From assembly GCF_014773365.1 (NCBI RefSeq), contig NZ_JACWUN010000005.1, positions 1 through 64,000 on the forward strand: a stretch of DNA of 64,000 bases. The letters are read 5' to 3'. This stretch comes from Pelovirga terrestris. GTDB lineage: Bacteria; Desulfobacterota; Desulfuromonadia; Desulfuromonadales; Geopsychrobacteraceae. The notes below the pieces were generated by a model. It was not told the origin of the DNA. It did not search any database and saw only the letters and a list, made by a program, of their open reading frames with translations. The position numbers and the translations under genes are program-made. Below are positions 42,178-51,993 of the stretch, piece after piece; positions within the stretch are counted from its first letter, which is position 1, and each line of letters opens with the position of its first letter.

Positions 42178-42618
42178 ATGATGGGTAAGATTGTTGCGGT
42201 TTGCATCAGCGCCGCTAAAGGTGAGCGCAAAACCCCCGTTGCGAAGGTTACCTTGCGGGAAAATCATGGCATCGTTGATGATGCCCATGCCGGTGACTGG
42301 CATCGCCAGATCAGTTTGCTGGCGAAAGAAAGTATCGATAAAATGCGGGCCATGGGACTCGATGTCGACAATGGGGACTTTGCTGAGAATCTCACCACCC
42401 TTGGGATCGATCTGCCTGCCCTGCCCATCGGAAGCCGGCTGCAGATCGGCGAGGTGCTGCTGGAGGTAACCCAGATCGGCAAGGAATGCCATACCCGCTG
42501 CGCCATTTACCATCAGGCCGGGGATTGCGTTATGCCCAAGGAAGGAATTTTTGCCAGGGTATTAAGTGGCGGAGAGGTCACGCCGGGAGCCCAGCTTGAG
42601 GTTTTAAGCGGTTTCTGA
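42178..42618 (+). CDS. MOSC domain protein
   Basis: A 146-residue stand-alone MOSC domain, a beta-fold that binds molybdenum cofactor or carries sulfur. It shows DDAHAGDWHRQISLLA, GDFAENLTT, LPIGSRLQIGEVLLEVTQIGKE with the conserved Cys in ECHTRC, and EGIFARVLSGG. Similar proteins are encoded next to moa genes in many anaerobes. It starts three bases after the moaA stop (two ATGs in a row), so it belongs to the same transcript. Confidence 0.88.
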   Translation: MMGKIVAVCISAAKGERKTPVAKVTLRENHGIVDDAHAGDWHRQISLLAKESIDKMRAMGLDVDNGDFAENLTTLGIDLPALPIGSRLQIGEVLLEVTQIGKECHTRCAIYHQAGDCVMPKEGIFARVLSGGEVTPGAQLEVLSGF

Positions 42619-42672
42619 CAAAATCAGGGCAATATACTGCAACGTGCCCCAACCCTGTCCAAGGAGACCAGG

Positions 42673-43077
42673 ATGCTGCCCCCAACAGCCCATGCAACAG
42701 GTTATCGTTCGGCATGTAGCCTGATAACGCCTTGTCTGATTCTACCTTTATTGTTCCTGCTGGTGGCCTTGGCCGGTTGTGCAGGCCACGCAACCAGAAC
42801 CCAGGAACTGATGGCCACTGACTACCTGCAGCTCGATAATGATGCCCTGCTGTTACACTATTATGAGGTCGAAGATCAGATCACCCTGTCCGAACAACGC
42901 CGTTCATCACCGTCCGTCAGTCTCGGTTTCGGTCTGGGCAGTTATGGCGGTAGCAGCTCGGTCGGCGCTGGTGTTGGTGTCAGCACCCCGATCGGCCAAC
43001 CCGAGACAGCTGCCGATCTGCGCGCCCACCGCAACCAGGTACGGCTCGAGTTGCAGAAGCGCGGGGTCGCTCCGTAA
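42673..43077 (+). CDS. small predicted lipoprotein
   Basis: A 134-residue protein with a long signal (about 1-35) ending in a lipobox VALAGC; the mature part begins at the Cys. The rest is a short helical stretch (QLDNDALLLHYYEVEDQI) and a Gly/Ser-rich segment (SVSLGFGLGSYGGSSS, SSVGAGVGVS). I do not recognise a family with function. AAGGAG precedes the ATG. It is last on the plus strand after the MOSC gene and may or may not belong to that operon. Confidence 0.72.
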   Translation: MLPPTAHATGYRSACSLITPCLILPLLFLLVALAGCAGHATRTQELMATDYLQLDNDALLLHYYEVEDQITLSEQRRSSPSVSLGFGLGSYGGSSSVGAGVGVSTPIGQPETAADLRAHRNQVRLELQKRGVAP

Positions 43078-43124
43078 AAAAATTGTGACTAGTCCTTTCC
43101 CGAACAGTAACGACAAAAAAAATT

Positions 43125-44846
43125 TCAGCTACATCTGCTACAGACGCCACACCGACAGCATCCGGGCGTGCAGGGAGGAGTTAAACGCTGCTCGGCAGCA
43201 CGCTGGTATTCGTTCCACAGGTATTCGCGCCGCACCCCGGCATCAATAATCTCCCAGGCAAAGGCTTCACCTTCTCCACGCTCACGCGTCAGCTCAGCAA
43301 CCAAGGGCCAATTGGCCGCTGCGCAGATCTGTCTTAAACTCCCGCCCCTGGCCAGTTCCGGCAACATCGCGGCAATGCGGCGATCACCCCGGGACAGAAA
43401 AGCCTGGAGAATCGCCAGACGCACCGATTCCATCATGAAACGGGTATTAGGAATCCGGCTGCATGCTGACTGAAGCAATCGCCCCTTTTTCTTCAGCGAC
43501 TTTTCCCCTTCCATGCCGGCCCACTGAAAAGGGGTAAAGGGTTTGGGAATAAAAGGATTAACGCTGACAGTCAGATTGCCAAGATGACCCCGGACCTTGC
43601 CACTGACCTGGCGCATGGCCGCGATCTTTTGTACCAGCTCAACGATCGCTTCGACATCAGCCATCTCTTCAAACGGCAAACCAATCAGAAAATACAGTTT
43701 CAGGTGGCGGATCCCACCATCTGCCAGGACCTGTACGGCTGAAAGAATCTGATCTTCACTCAACCCCTTATTGATAACATCGCGCATCCGCTGACTGCCG
43801 GCTTCCGGGGCAATAGCGACGCTGTTGTGGCCGGCTTGAGTAAGCAAGGCAACGGTCTGTGCATCGATCGCGTCCAGCCGTAAGCTGGAAATGGAAATTT
43901 CACCGCCACGCGCGATAATCCCTTGCTGGAGCGGTACAACCTGCGAATAGTCAGCAACCGCAGCGGCAACCAGACCAATCCGGTTACGCTGACACAACCC
44001 CAGATCAGCCTGCTCAAGCAGATTATCCAGACTGCGCTCGCGCGGCGGCAGATAGACGAACCCTGCAGCACAGAAACGACAGCCACGTGAGCAGCCGCGT
44101 GAGACCTCAACCAGCGCCATATGACCAAATTCCGCGGCATCGGCCTGAATGAAGGTACGACTAGCGGAGCTGTCAAGATCATGGAGATATTGACGCTGGA
44201 TCCTTTTGGGTAACGCCCCATCACATTGATAGGAAACACCTTCGGCGGCATAGGACGGCTGATAAAAGCGCGGGACATAGACCCCCGGCAGCTGTGCCAG
44301 TTCAAGCAACAGCCGGTGACGTGGCAGGGATGGTGACTGCAACAGGCCGGTCAACAGTGCCGGCAATATCGGTTCGGCTTCACCGACAGCCATCAAGTCG
44401 GCAACCTCAGCCACAGGTTCCGGATTGATAAAAGCACAAACACCACCGATTAAAACCAGCGGATCTTCAAGCCGGCGATGCTCAGCCAGGAGTGGGATAT
44501 TACCGGCAGAAAAAATAGCCGGCAGGTGCAGATAGTCATTTTCAAAGGAGATGGACAAGGCAATCAGATCGAAATCCCGTAAAGGACGATCAGACTCAAG
44601 GGAAAGCAGAGGCGTTACATGATGTGCGGTTGATTCTTCCGGTAGAAAAAATCGCTCGCACAGACAATCATCCCGCTGATTGATCAGATGGTAGACCGTC
44701 TGAAAGCCGAGATTAGCCATCCCCTGCTGATAACCATTGGGGTAAATCAGGGCAATACGATACCGGCCTTCATTCCAGGAATGATAGCAGGCTCCGGATT
44801 CCTTGCTACGGCGCTGTTGATTGGAGGTAAGGATGTTATTCGCCAT
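43125..44846 (-). CDS. radical SAM protein with C-terminal cysteine cluster
   Basis: A 573-residue radical-SAM protein. A cobalamin-binding-like N-terminal half (RIALIYPNGYQQGMANLGFQ here in part, SLESDRPLRDFDLIALSISF, VLIGGVCAFINPEP) precedes the radical-SAM motif VEVSRGCSRGCRFCAAG (C-x3-C-x2-C). A second half contains VSVNPFIPKPFTPFQWAG. The extreme C-terminus is CTPGCCRCGVCSRC, a possible extra metal site. It resembles the family paired with DUF2344 proteins around tRNA or rRNA modification, but the substrate is unknown. The start ATG at 44846 lacks a clear ribosome binding site; the frame is open further 5' through the ftsZ terminator, which is not credible. Confidence 0.82.
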   Translation of the reverse strand: MANNILTSNQQRRSKESGACYHSWNEGRYRIALIYPNGYQQGMANLGFQTVYHLINQRDDCLCERFFLPEESTAHHVTPLLSLESDRPLRDFDLIALSISFENDYLHLPAIFSAGNIPLLAEHRRLEDPLVLIGGVCAFINPEPVAEVADLMAVGEAEPILPALLTGLLQSPSLPRHRLLLELAQLPGVYVPRFYQPSYAAEGVSYQCDGALPKRIQRQYLHDLDSSASRTFIQADAAEFGHMALVEVSRGCSRGCRFCAAGFVYLPPRERSLDNLLEQADLGLCQRNRIGLVAAAVADYSQVVPLQQGIIARGGEISISSLRLDAIDAQTVALLTQAGHNSVAIAPEAGSQRMRDVINKGLSEDQILSAVQVLADGGIRHLKLYFLIGLPFEEMADVEAIVELVQKIAAMRQVSGKVRGHLGNLTVSVNPFIPKPFTPFQWAGMEGEKSLKKKGRLLQSACSRIPNTRFMMESVRLAILQAFLSRGDRRIAAMLPELARGGSLRQICAAANWPLVAELTRERGEGEAFAWEIIDAGVRREYLWNEYQRAAEQRLTPPCTPGCCRCGVCSRCS

Positions 44847-45161
44847 AACTGCAGTTATACACGAGAAATGATCAGCACAAAGAAAAAAAGGGCCATTCAA
44901 GATGGCCCTGGACGAGGGAGTCGTCGGGATACAATTACAAGGTACAGAAACGCTGTACATCCGCCGGGCGGAGAACCGGCATGCATCACATCAATAACTG
45001 CTGCAGGTGCACGTTGCCGACAAGCGACAACCTCAATATTCATGAGTGATTCTTGGACGCAGCTGTTATTTACCAACAATGCCTGCGCATACATCTATCA
45101 TCATCACTCACCACCATCAGAAGAAGGTGAACTGGGTGCCATAAAATAGCTAAGATAAGGC
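44847..45161. other. intergenic region between radical SAM gene and ftsZ
   Basis: 315 bases. It contains the ftsZ terminator at 44883-44908. The remainder has no supported ORF; one 65-codon open frame exists on the minus strand but shows no family features or ribosome binding site. Confidence 0.5.
44883..44908 (-). terminator. terminator of the dcw cluster after ftsZ
   Basis: GGGCCAT / ATGGCCC stem around a five-base loop, followed on the minus strand by seven Ts, about 250 bp beyond the ftsZ stop codon. Confidence 0.85.
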
Positions 45162-46343
45162 TCAATCAACCCGACGCCGCAAAAAAGTCGGGATATCGAA
45201 CTGTTCATCATCAACGAACAGATCGCGATTCTGGCTCGGCACTTCACGACGACGGCCATAAAGCTCATTCTGTTGATTGCGGATGTGGGTCGGTACGTCA
45301 AGATCACGCTTGGTTCGAACTGCCGGTGGCACATAGGGTGCGCGCTGCACTTCCGTACTCTCAGTACCCTTGTCCTTTGCGCCAAACTGCTCACCAAAAC
45401 CGGTTGCGATAGCAGTAATCTTGATTTTCTCGCCCAGGCTTTCATCAATAACCAGTCCGACAATAATATTGGCATCTTCATGAACCTTTTCATGGATGAT
45501 GGTCGATGCCTCCTCAAATTCTTCCATCGTCATACTGGAGGAACCGGAAATGTTGACCAGCACACCCATCGCCCCGGAAATATCGACCTCTTCCAACAGC
45601 GGGCTGCTGATCGCACTGTAGGCAGCTTCCGCAGCGCGGCGCTCCCCTTCGGCAGTGCCAATCCCCATCATCGCCATGCCGCGGTTACTCATGACGGTAC
45701 GCACGTCGGCAAAGTCGACGTTGATCATCCCCTCGGTGATAATCAGATCCGAGATACCCTGCACTGCCTGGCGCAACACATCATCAGCCGGCTTGAAGGC
45801 ATCAAGTATGCTCATATTTTTACCGGCCAAACCCAACAGGCGATCGTTCGGAACCACAACCAGTGAATCAACCACCTCGCGCAATGCCGCAATACCGGCA
45901 TCCGCTCTGGCCATGCGCTGTTTTCCTTCACGGGTAAAGGGTTTAGTCACCACGCCAACAGTCAACGCTCCTACTTCTTTTGCTGCCTTGGCAATAATGG
46001 GAGCGGCGCCGGTGCCGGTACCACCACCCATGCCGGCGGCAATAAAAATCATATCTGCGCCAGTAAAGAGTTCGACCAGACGCTTGACATCTTCTTCAGC
46101 TGCCTGACGGCCAATTTCCGGGTTGGCTCCGGCACCAAGCCCCTTGGTCAGACTGCCGCCGAGCTGAATTTTCATTGGGGCTTCACTGCGCCGCAGAGCC
46201 TGGGCATCGGTATTGGCAACCAGAAAGTCAACCCCTTCGACATGATTGCGGATCATGGTGTTGATTGCGTTACCGCCCCCACCACCGACACCAATTACCT
46301 TGATTTTGGCTGTCTGATCCAGATTTTCCTCAAATTGAAACAT
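45162..46343 (-). CDS. ftsZ: cell division protein FtsZ
   Basis: A 393-residue tubulin-like GTPase that forms the division ring. It has VIGVGGGGGNAI, the tubulin signature GGGTGTGAAPII, and VDFADVRTVM in the T7 region. The C-terminal conserved peptide DIPTFLRR, which binds FtsA, ends the protein. I use the ATG at 46343 (protein MFQFEENLDQ, as in relatives). An in-frame ATG 21 bases upstream has its own GGGAGG, so a seven-residue longer form is possible. It is last in the dcw cluster, about 120 bases after ftsA. Confidence 0.97.
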   Translation of the reverse strand: MFQFEENLDQTAKIKVIGVGGGGGNAINTMIRNHVEGVDFLVANTDAQALRRSEAPMKIQLGGSLTKGLGAGANPEIGRQAAEEDVKRLVELFTGADMIFIAAGMGGGTGTGAAPIIAKAAKEVGALTVGVVTKPFTREGKQRMARADAGIAALREVVDSLVVVPNDRLLGLAGKNMSILDAFKPADDVLRQAVQGISDLIITEGMINVDFADVRTVMSNRGMAMMGIGTAEGERRAAEAAYSAISSPLLEEVDISGAMGVLVNISGSSSMTMEEFEEASTIIHEKVHEDANIIVGLVIDESLGEKIKITAIATGFGEQFGAKDKGTESTEVQRAPYVPPAVRTKRDLDVPTHIRNQQNELYGRRREVPSQNRDLFVDDEQFDIPTFLRRRVD

Positions 46344-46483
46344 GACTCCCTCTTGTATCGGCATAACTGCCTCCCTGTCGTTACGCTCCTGCTCACTCCG
46401 CGATCACAGAAGCTGGTTATTTAACTAAGCATAAGTTACCAAAAGATAAGCTCTTTTACAAGTAATTATTATATAATTATTTA

Positions 46484-47713
46484 TCAAAAAAAGTCATTGA
46501 ACATCTCTTTCATCCGCTTTGAGACCCGCTCAAACATATTGTCTTCTCCGACCTTGAACTTCTGCGCCTGACTGTTCATGCTGCCGTACTTCACCAGTCC
46601 GACACCTGAGGCGTATATCGGTGAATTGACGACATCCACCAGCCCGCCGATGTCGACCGGCGTGCCCCTGCGCACCGGCAAATTAAAAATCTGCTCCGCC
46701 AACTCCGGCATCCCCGGCAAAATGGCGGTGCCACCAGTAATAACGACCCCGGAAGCGATCAACTCGTCATAACCACTTTTGATAATCTCCCGGTTGATCA
46801 GAGAAAACATTTCTTCTACCCGTGGCTCCAGAATTTCAGCGAGCAATTGACGCGACAGGATTCTTGGCTCACGACCGCCCACCGATGGCACCTCGATGGT
46901 TTCATCCTTGCCGACCATGGAGGTGAGGCAGCAACCGTACGCCTGTTTGATTTTTTCCGCCTCCGCCATCGGAGTACGCAGTCCAACGGCGATGTCGTTG
47001 GTCAGGTGATCCCCACCAATCGACAGGACCGAAGTATGCTTGATCGCGCCGTCGGAGTAGATCGCAATATCCGCGGTGCCGCCGCCAATATCCACCAGCG
47101 CAACCCCCAACTCTTTTTCATCCGCTGAAAGCACCGCCTCACTGCTGGCAAGTTGTTCCAAAACGATATCGGCGACATCAACGCCGGCACGATTACAACT
47201 TTTGATAATATTCTGGGCGCTGGCAACCGCACCCGTGACAATGTGCACCTTGGCTTCCAGGCGCACACCACTCATCCCCAGCGGCTCACGTATGCCATCC
47301 TGATCATCAATAATGAATTCCTGCGGCAGGATGTGCAGCACTTCCCGATCCATCGGGATGGCAATCGCCTTGGCGGCATCAATGACCCGCTGCAGATCCT
47401 CGCTGGTCACCTCGCGATTTTTAATGGCGATCACCCCCTGCGAATTCATGCCGCGAATATGGCCACCCGCAATGCCGGTAAATACCGACTTGATTTCACA
47501 GCCGGCCATCAACTCGGCCTCGCGAATGGCCTTACGAATAGCGGCTACAGTGGATTCAATATTGATCACCACCCCTTTGCGCATTCCGCGTGACGGACTG
47601 GTGCCAATCCCGACCACTTCCAGCCCATCCTCTGCCATATGACCGACAATACAGCAGATTTTCGTGGTTCCAATATCCAGACCGACGATCAAATTATCTT
47701 TTGTTTTACTCAT
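46484..47713 (-). CDS. ftsA: cell division protein FtsA
   Basis: A 409-residue actin-like ATPase that anchors FtsZ to the membrane. Phosphate loops VGLDIGTTKICCIVG and VALVDIGGGTADIAI and the adenosine motif VVITGGTAILPG are visible. The C-terminal amphipathic helix (FERVSKRMKEMFNDFF) is the membrane-targeting sequence. It lies between ftsQ and ftsZ. Confidence 0.97.
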   Translation of the reverse strand: MSKTKDNLIVGLDIGTTKICCIVGHMAEDGLEVVGIGTSPSRGMRKGVVINIESTVAAIRKAIREAELMAGCEIKSVFTGIAGGHIRGMNSQGVIAIKNREVTSEDLQRVIDAAKAIAIPMDREVLHILPQEFIIDDQDGIREPLGMSGVRLEAKVHIVTGAVASAQNIIKSCNRAGVDVADIVLEQLASSEAVLSADEKELGVALVDIGGGTADIAIYSDGAIKHTSVLSIGGDHLTNDIAVGLRTPMAEAEKIKQAYGCCLTSMVGKDETIEVPSVGGREPRILSRQLLAEILEPRVEEMFSLINREIIKSGYDELIASGVVITGGTAILPGMPELAEQIFNLPVRRGTPVDIGGLVDVVNSPIYASGVGLVKYGSMNSQAQKFKVGEDNMFERVSKRMKEMFNDFF

Positions 47714-47728
47714 GACACCCCCTTGGTA

Positions 47729-48574
47729 TCAGCTTTTGGTCGTATTATTCGACCATTCAATTCGTACGATTACCTTCTCATCAACGTTTAAATCGATATA
47801 ATCGAGCATCTTCATTTTTGGTTTCAGCAGCGCATAGATGCGTTCCAGACGGTCGAGCTTTTCATGATATTTGTCGTTCCCCAGCCGGATCCTCACGCCA
47901 CTATCCAGGGTATATACGGACAACCCTCCGCCGGTCTCCTTATGGATCTCCGAGACCTTATCCAATCCAAACTGCGAACGCGCCTGTAGTTCTTCAATCA
48001 GTCCTACAACGTTCAATAGCTGAGCTCGGTCTTTGTGTTGCCCCAACTCCAACTGGCCGGCATTGAAACCGGTAATCACGGGATAATCCAGGCTGTCACT
48101 GCCATCGAGAAGCTTGAAAATTGTCCCGTTCATATCCAGATAGTAGAGGTACCCCAGATTGACAATCGCAAGGGGTTCACGCTCTACCACGCGAATACTG
48201 ATCTGGCGTGGAAAAATTCGCTGGATTCTCGCCTCCTTAACCCAAGGATTTTCAGCAATTTTGCGTCCAATCAAATCAAGATCGAGGCTGAAGGTTGACA
48301 TTCCCGGCTGCACATCAGAAAGGGCCACGACAGTCTCCTGGGCCAGACGCTGGTTTCCTTCCACCCGGATCGTATCAATACGAAACTGGTCCGATGCGAG
48401 GAGCAATTGCACCAGAAAGAAACTACCGGCAACAACCAGGGTAATACTGAAGACCCCAACCCCAACCCGCAGGCAGCGGTGCAACAGGCAACGCAGATCA
48501 AGCGGCTTTCTCTGCCTTTTTCGACGGTTGCTACGCACCTTCTTGCTGACGTTTTGCCGTTTCATATCACGCAT
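47729..48574 (-). CDS. ftsQ: cell division protein FtsQ
   Basis: A 281-residue bitopic membrane protein. A strongly basic cytoplasmic N-terminus is followed by one membrane helix (about residues 36-58). A POTRA domain (FRIDTIRVEGNQRLAQETVV) and a FtsQ/DivIB beta domain (about 130-250, RQISIRVVEREPLAIV) follow. It links early and late division proteins. It lies seven bases after ddl; a second in-frame ATG three codons in is also possible. Confidence 0.94.
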   Translation of the reverse strand: MRDMKRQNVSKKVRSNRRKRQRKPLDLRCLLHRCLRVGVGVFSITLVVAGSFFLVQLLLASDQFRIDTIRVEGNQRLAQETVVALSDVQPGMSTFSLDLDLIGRKIAENPWVKEARIQRIFPRQISIRVVEREPLAIVNLGYLYYLDMNGTIFKLLDGSDSLDYPVITGFNAGQLELGQHKDRAQLLNVVGLIEELQARSQFGLDKVSEIHKETGGGLSVYTLDSGVRIRLGNDKYHEKLDRLERIYALLKPKMKMLDYIDLNVDEKVIVRIEWSNNTTKS

Positions 48575-48581
48575 GGTTGCT

Positions 48582-49520
48582 CTACTTCATCAGATCAGCA
48601 TCAAACAGAATCATTTCAACCAGATCCTCAAACCCGATGCCGGCAGCGGCAGCAGCCTTAGGCAACAGGCTGGTCGCGGTCATCCCCGGAATGGTATTAA
48701 CTTCGATGCAATAAAAGCTGTTATTCGCCATCATAAAATCAACCCGCGCGGCACCGCGGCAGCCCAGCGCCCTGCAGGCGCGCAGCGCGGCATCCTGAAT
48801 CTGAACAGCGATGTCAGGAGCTACGGGTGCCGGCACCAGATAGCGGGTTGTCGTGCTGGCATATTTGGCCTGGTAGTCGTAAAAACCGCCCTGCGGAACA
48901 ATCTGGATGATCGGCAGCACCTGATCGTTCACCACCGACACGGTCAGCTCGTCACCATCGACAAAATCCTCCACCATCAGTGTGCCATTGAGCCTGGCGG
49001 CTATTTCCAGACCAGCCTCCAGTTCTTCCCGGGTTCGCGCAATACAGATTCCGACCGTTGATCCCTCCTGAGAGGGCTTTACCACCAGCGGCAGCCGCTG
49101 ACAGCGACGGGCCAGATCCCGAGGAGTTTCTCCCGACTTGACATAATCAAACGCGGGAGTCGGCAAGCCATGATAAGCCAGCAATTGCTTGGTGATGATC
49201 TTGTCCATGGCAACACTTGAAGACAACACCCCACTACCGCTGTAGGGAATACGCATGACTTCCAGCAGCCCCTGCACCGTACCGTCCTCTCCGCCCTGAC
49301 CGTGCAGAGCAATAAAAGCAACGTCGATTTCTGCATCCTGCAGTTGCTGGGGCAACCGCAGATCCGGATCAATCGGTACGGCATGGTAGCCCCGCGCGAC
49401 CAGGGCCTTCAAGGCCGCCTGTCCGGTACGCAGGGAAACCTCACGTTCAGCCGACCAGCCGCCGGCCAGCACCCCGATCTTCTTTTTCAGCAACTGTTCA
49501 CGCGTCCAGCTCTTCATCAT
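48582..49520 (-). CDS. ddl: D-alanine--D-alanine ligase
   Basis: A 312-residue ATP-grasp ligase that makes the D-Ala-D-Ala end of the peptidoglycan stem. It shows [45 protein letters not shown], the ATP-grasp acidic pair DGDELTVSV and EVNTIPGMT. Its start overlaps the murC stop by four bases, which leaves no room for murB, usually found here in related bacteria. Confidence 0.96.
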   Translation of the reverse strand: MMKSWTREQLLKKKIGVLAGGWSAEREVSLRTGQAALKALVARGYHAVPIDPDLRLPQQLQDAEIDVAFIALHGQGGEDGTVQGLLEVMRIPYSGSGVLSSSVAMDKIITKQLLAYHGLPTPAFDYVKSGETPRDLARRCQRLPLVVKPSQEGSTVGICIARTREELEAGLEIAARLNGTLMVEDFVDGDELTVSVVNDQVLPIIQIVPQGGFYDYQAKYASTTTRYLVPAPVAPDIAVQIQDAALRACRALGCRGAARVDFMMANNSFYCIEVNTIPGMTATSLLPKAAAAAGIGFEDLVEMILFDADLMK

Positions 49521-50899
49521 TCGGCCCCGGAAGAACGAATTCGGTTGGCCAGCAGATCGCAGATCAGGTTAACGTTGCCGGCACCCAGGGTAATCACCAT
49601 ATCGCCGGGCTGCACCAGATTAGCAACCTGATCAGCTGCCGCTTCAAGGGTTTCACAGTATTCGACGGCCTTGTGCCCATGTTCAACTATTCCGGCTACC
49701 AGCGCCTGACTGCAAGCACCGGCGCGGGGCGGCTCACCCGCCGCATAAACGTCGGTCACGATCAACATATCGGCGTCATAAAAAGCCGTCAGAAAATCGG
49801 CAAACAGCGCTTCGGTGCGGCTATAGCGATGAGGCTGAAACACCGCAATCACGCGCTTTCCCCAGCCATTTTTGGCCGCGGACAGGGTTGCCTTGATCTC
49901 TTCAGGATGATGGCCGTAATCATCAATGATCATGATATCGCCGATCTGGTGCCGCACCTCAAAGCGCCGCTGCAATCCCCCAAAATGACGAAACCCACCA
50001 GCTACGGCACTGAACGGAATCTCCAGTTCGTGAGCCACGGCAACCACCGCCAGAGCATTTAGCACATTGTGCCGTCCCGGCATGGCAAAAGAGATCTGGC
50101 CGAGCTCCTGCCCCTGGTAGAAGGCGGTGAAACTCGTCCGCCCCTGGCGATGCTTGATGTCCTGTGCGTAAAAATCGGCCTGGCTGTTGAATCCGTAGGT
50201 TGAATAGCGCTTCTTGACTTCAGGTAAAATGGCCTGGATATTACGGTCCTCCAGACAGAGGATGGCACGGCCGTAAAAGGGCACTTTATTGATAAAATCA
50301 ACGAATATCTGTTTGATTTCGTCAATGCCGGAATAGTAATCAAGATGGTCCAGATCGATGTTGGTGACCACGGCGATGGTAGGAGTCAGCAGCATAAAGG
50401 AACCATCCGACTCATCAGCCTCAGCAACCAGAAACTTGCCACGCCCCAGCTTCGCGTTAGAGCCGAAGGCATCAAGCTTGCCACCAATGACCGCAGTTGG
50501 GTCGATGCCGGCATGATGCAGCACCACCGAGGTCATGCTGGTGGTCGTTGTTTTCCCATGGGTACCGGCGATGGCAATGCCGTACTTCATGCGCATCAAC
50601 TCTGCCAGCATTTCCGCCCGCGGAATGACTGCGATGTGGCGCCGGTGAGCTTCGATGACTTCCGGGTTGTCAGCCTTCACTGCGGTTGAGGTCACCACTA
50701 CATCAACCTCGACCAGGTTTTCGGCACGATGACCGATAACGATGTCACCTCCCAGGCCCGCCAACCGACGGGTCGTGTCGCTATCGCGCAAGTCTGACCC
50801 GGAGACCCGATAGCCCAGATTGAGCAACAATTCGGCGATGCCGCTCATACCGATACCACCAATACCGACAAAATGTATTTTACGGATCCGTCCGTACAT
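49517..50899 (-). CDS. murC: UDP-N-acetylmuramate--L-alanine ligase
   Basis: A 460-residue Mur ligase that adds L-Ala to UDP-MurNAc. The N-terminal Rossmann fold begins [16 protein letters not shown]; the ATP loop is [11 protein letters not shown]; then DESDGSF and [10 protein letters not shown]. The ATG at 50899 has GGAGG eight bases upstream and overlaps the murG stop by one base. Its substrate comes from MurB, which is not encoded nearby. Confidence 0.96.
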   Translation of the reverse strand: MYGRIRKIHFVGIGGIGMSGIAELLLNLGYRVSGSDLRDSDTTRRLAGLGGDIVIGHRAENLVEVDVVVTSTAVKADNPEVIEAHRRHIAVIPRAEMLAELMRMKYGIAIAGTHGKTTTTSMTSVVLHHAGIDPTAVIGGKLDAFGSNAKLGRGKFLVAEADESDGSFMLLTPTIAVVTNIDLDHLDYYSGIDEIKQIFVDFINKVPFYGRAILCLEDRNIQAILPEVKKRYSTYGFNSQADFYAQDIKHRQGRTSFTAFYQGQELGQISFAMPGRHNVLNALAVVAVAHELEIPFSAVAGGFRHFGGLQRRFEVRHQIGDIMIIDDYGHHPEEIKATLSAAKNGWGKRVIAVFQPHRYSRTEALFADFLTAFYDADMLIVTDVYAAGEPPRAGACSQALVAGIVEHGHKAVEYCETLEAAADQVANLVQPGDMVITLGAGNVNLICDLLANRIRSSGAE

Positions 50900-51993
50900 C
50901 AATGCGCCTCCGCCGGTGATAAAAAGGGAATAAGATTGCGACATTCCGCCAGAATTTTAGCGGCGGCATCAGGACGTGCCAGGGAACGTCCACGCATTGC
51001 CATCAGCTGCAACTCGTCCCGGTCAGCGAGCAGAATTCGCAATTCGGTTGCCAAACGCAGGGCCGTCAGATCACGCTGCTGCAGCACCACGGCGGCGCCG
51101 GCCTGTTCCAGGGCTCTGGCATTGGCGTTCTGGTGATCGCCCGTCGCGTGAGGAAAGGGAATCAGAATCGCCGGACGTCCACATACCGTCAATTCAGCCA
51201 GGGTGGTGGCACCGGCCCGACAGATCACCAACGCCGAATGGCTATAGGCCTCGGCCATATCATCGATAAAAGGAACCACGGTTGCAGCGGGATAACCGGC
51301 CGCCGCATAGGCTGACTGGACCATAGCAAAATCATCCTCACCGGTCTGGTGGAGGATTTGCGGTGGCTGCTTCCAGCGCAGCAGTTCCGGCAGGCAGGCC
51401 ATCAGGGCCTCATTGATGGCTCGGGCGCCGCGGCTGCCACCAAAGACCAACACCTGCCCCGGTACCGGCAACTCCTCCGGCATCTGATCAAAACCCTGGC
51501 GCAACGGGTTGCCGGTCAGGATGGTTCTGCTGCGGGGAAAACACGTCAGGGTATCGGGATAGGAAACGCAGATCCGCGCAGCCCCTTTGGCGAGCAGCTT
51601 GTTGCTCACCCCGGGAACAGCATTCTGCTCATGAATCACATAGGGAATATGGAGAATCTTTGCCGCCAGCAATACCGGCACTGACGCATAACCACCAAAA
51701 CCAACGACCAGATCCGGCTTGAATCTGCGCAGGATACCCTGAGCCTGAATCAGGCTGCGGGTCAATTTAGGTAGCAATTCCAGCTTGCCACGCCAGCCGC
51801 GCCCGACCACCCCGACCATGTCAACCAACTCCAACGGCAACTGCAGCTGGGGCAGAAGACGGTATTCAATCCCACGCTTGGTACCAACAAACAGGATCTG
51901 AGCCCCCGCCACTTCCTTGAGCAGCAGTTGTCCTAAGGCCACCGCCGGGAATAGATGTCCGCCGGTGCCGCCACCGGCCAACAACATTCTCAT
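50899..51993 (-). CDS. murG: UDP-GlcNAc:lipid I transferase MurG
   Basis: A 364-residue GT-B glycosyltransferase that converts lipid I to lipid II on the inner membrane. The N-terminal glycine-rich loop is [17 protein letters not shown], with [30 protein letters not shown] and [18 protein letters not shown]. The ATG at 51993 overlaps the ftsW stop by four bases (ATGA); a second ATG follows two codons later. Confidence 0.96.
   Translation of the reverse strand: MRMLLAGGGTGGHLFPAVALGQLLLKEVAGAQILFVGTKRGIEYRLLPQLQLPLELVDMVGVVGRGWRGKLELLPKLTRSLIQAQGILRRFKPDLVVGFGGYASVPVLLAAKILHIPYVIHEQNAVPGVSNKLLAKGAARICVSYPDTLTCFPRSRTILTGNPLRQGFDQMPEELPVPGQVLVFGGSRGARAINEALMACLPELLRWKQPPQILHQTGEDDFAMVQSAYAAAGYPAATVVPFIDDMAEAYSHSALVICRAGATTLAELTVCGRPAILIPFPHATGDHQNANARALEQAGAAVVLQQRDLTALRLATELRILLADRDELQLMAMRGRSLARPDAAAKILAECRNLIPFLSPAEAH

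Noticed and set aside
44897-45094. Small minus-strand frame between ftsZ and the radical SAM gene
   Set aside because: It has no ribosome binding site or recognised domain and runs into the ftsZ terminator.
48159-49061. Plus-strand open frame across ftsQ and ddl
   Set aside because: It is antisense to two well-supported dcw genes and has an Arg/Ser-rich, non-protein-like composition.
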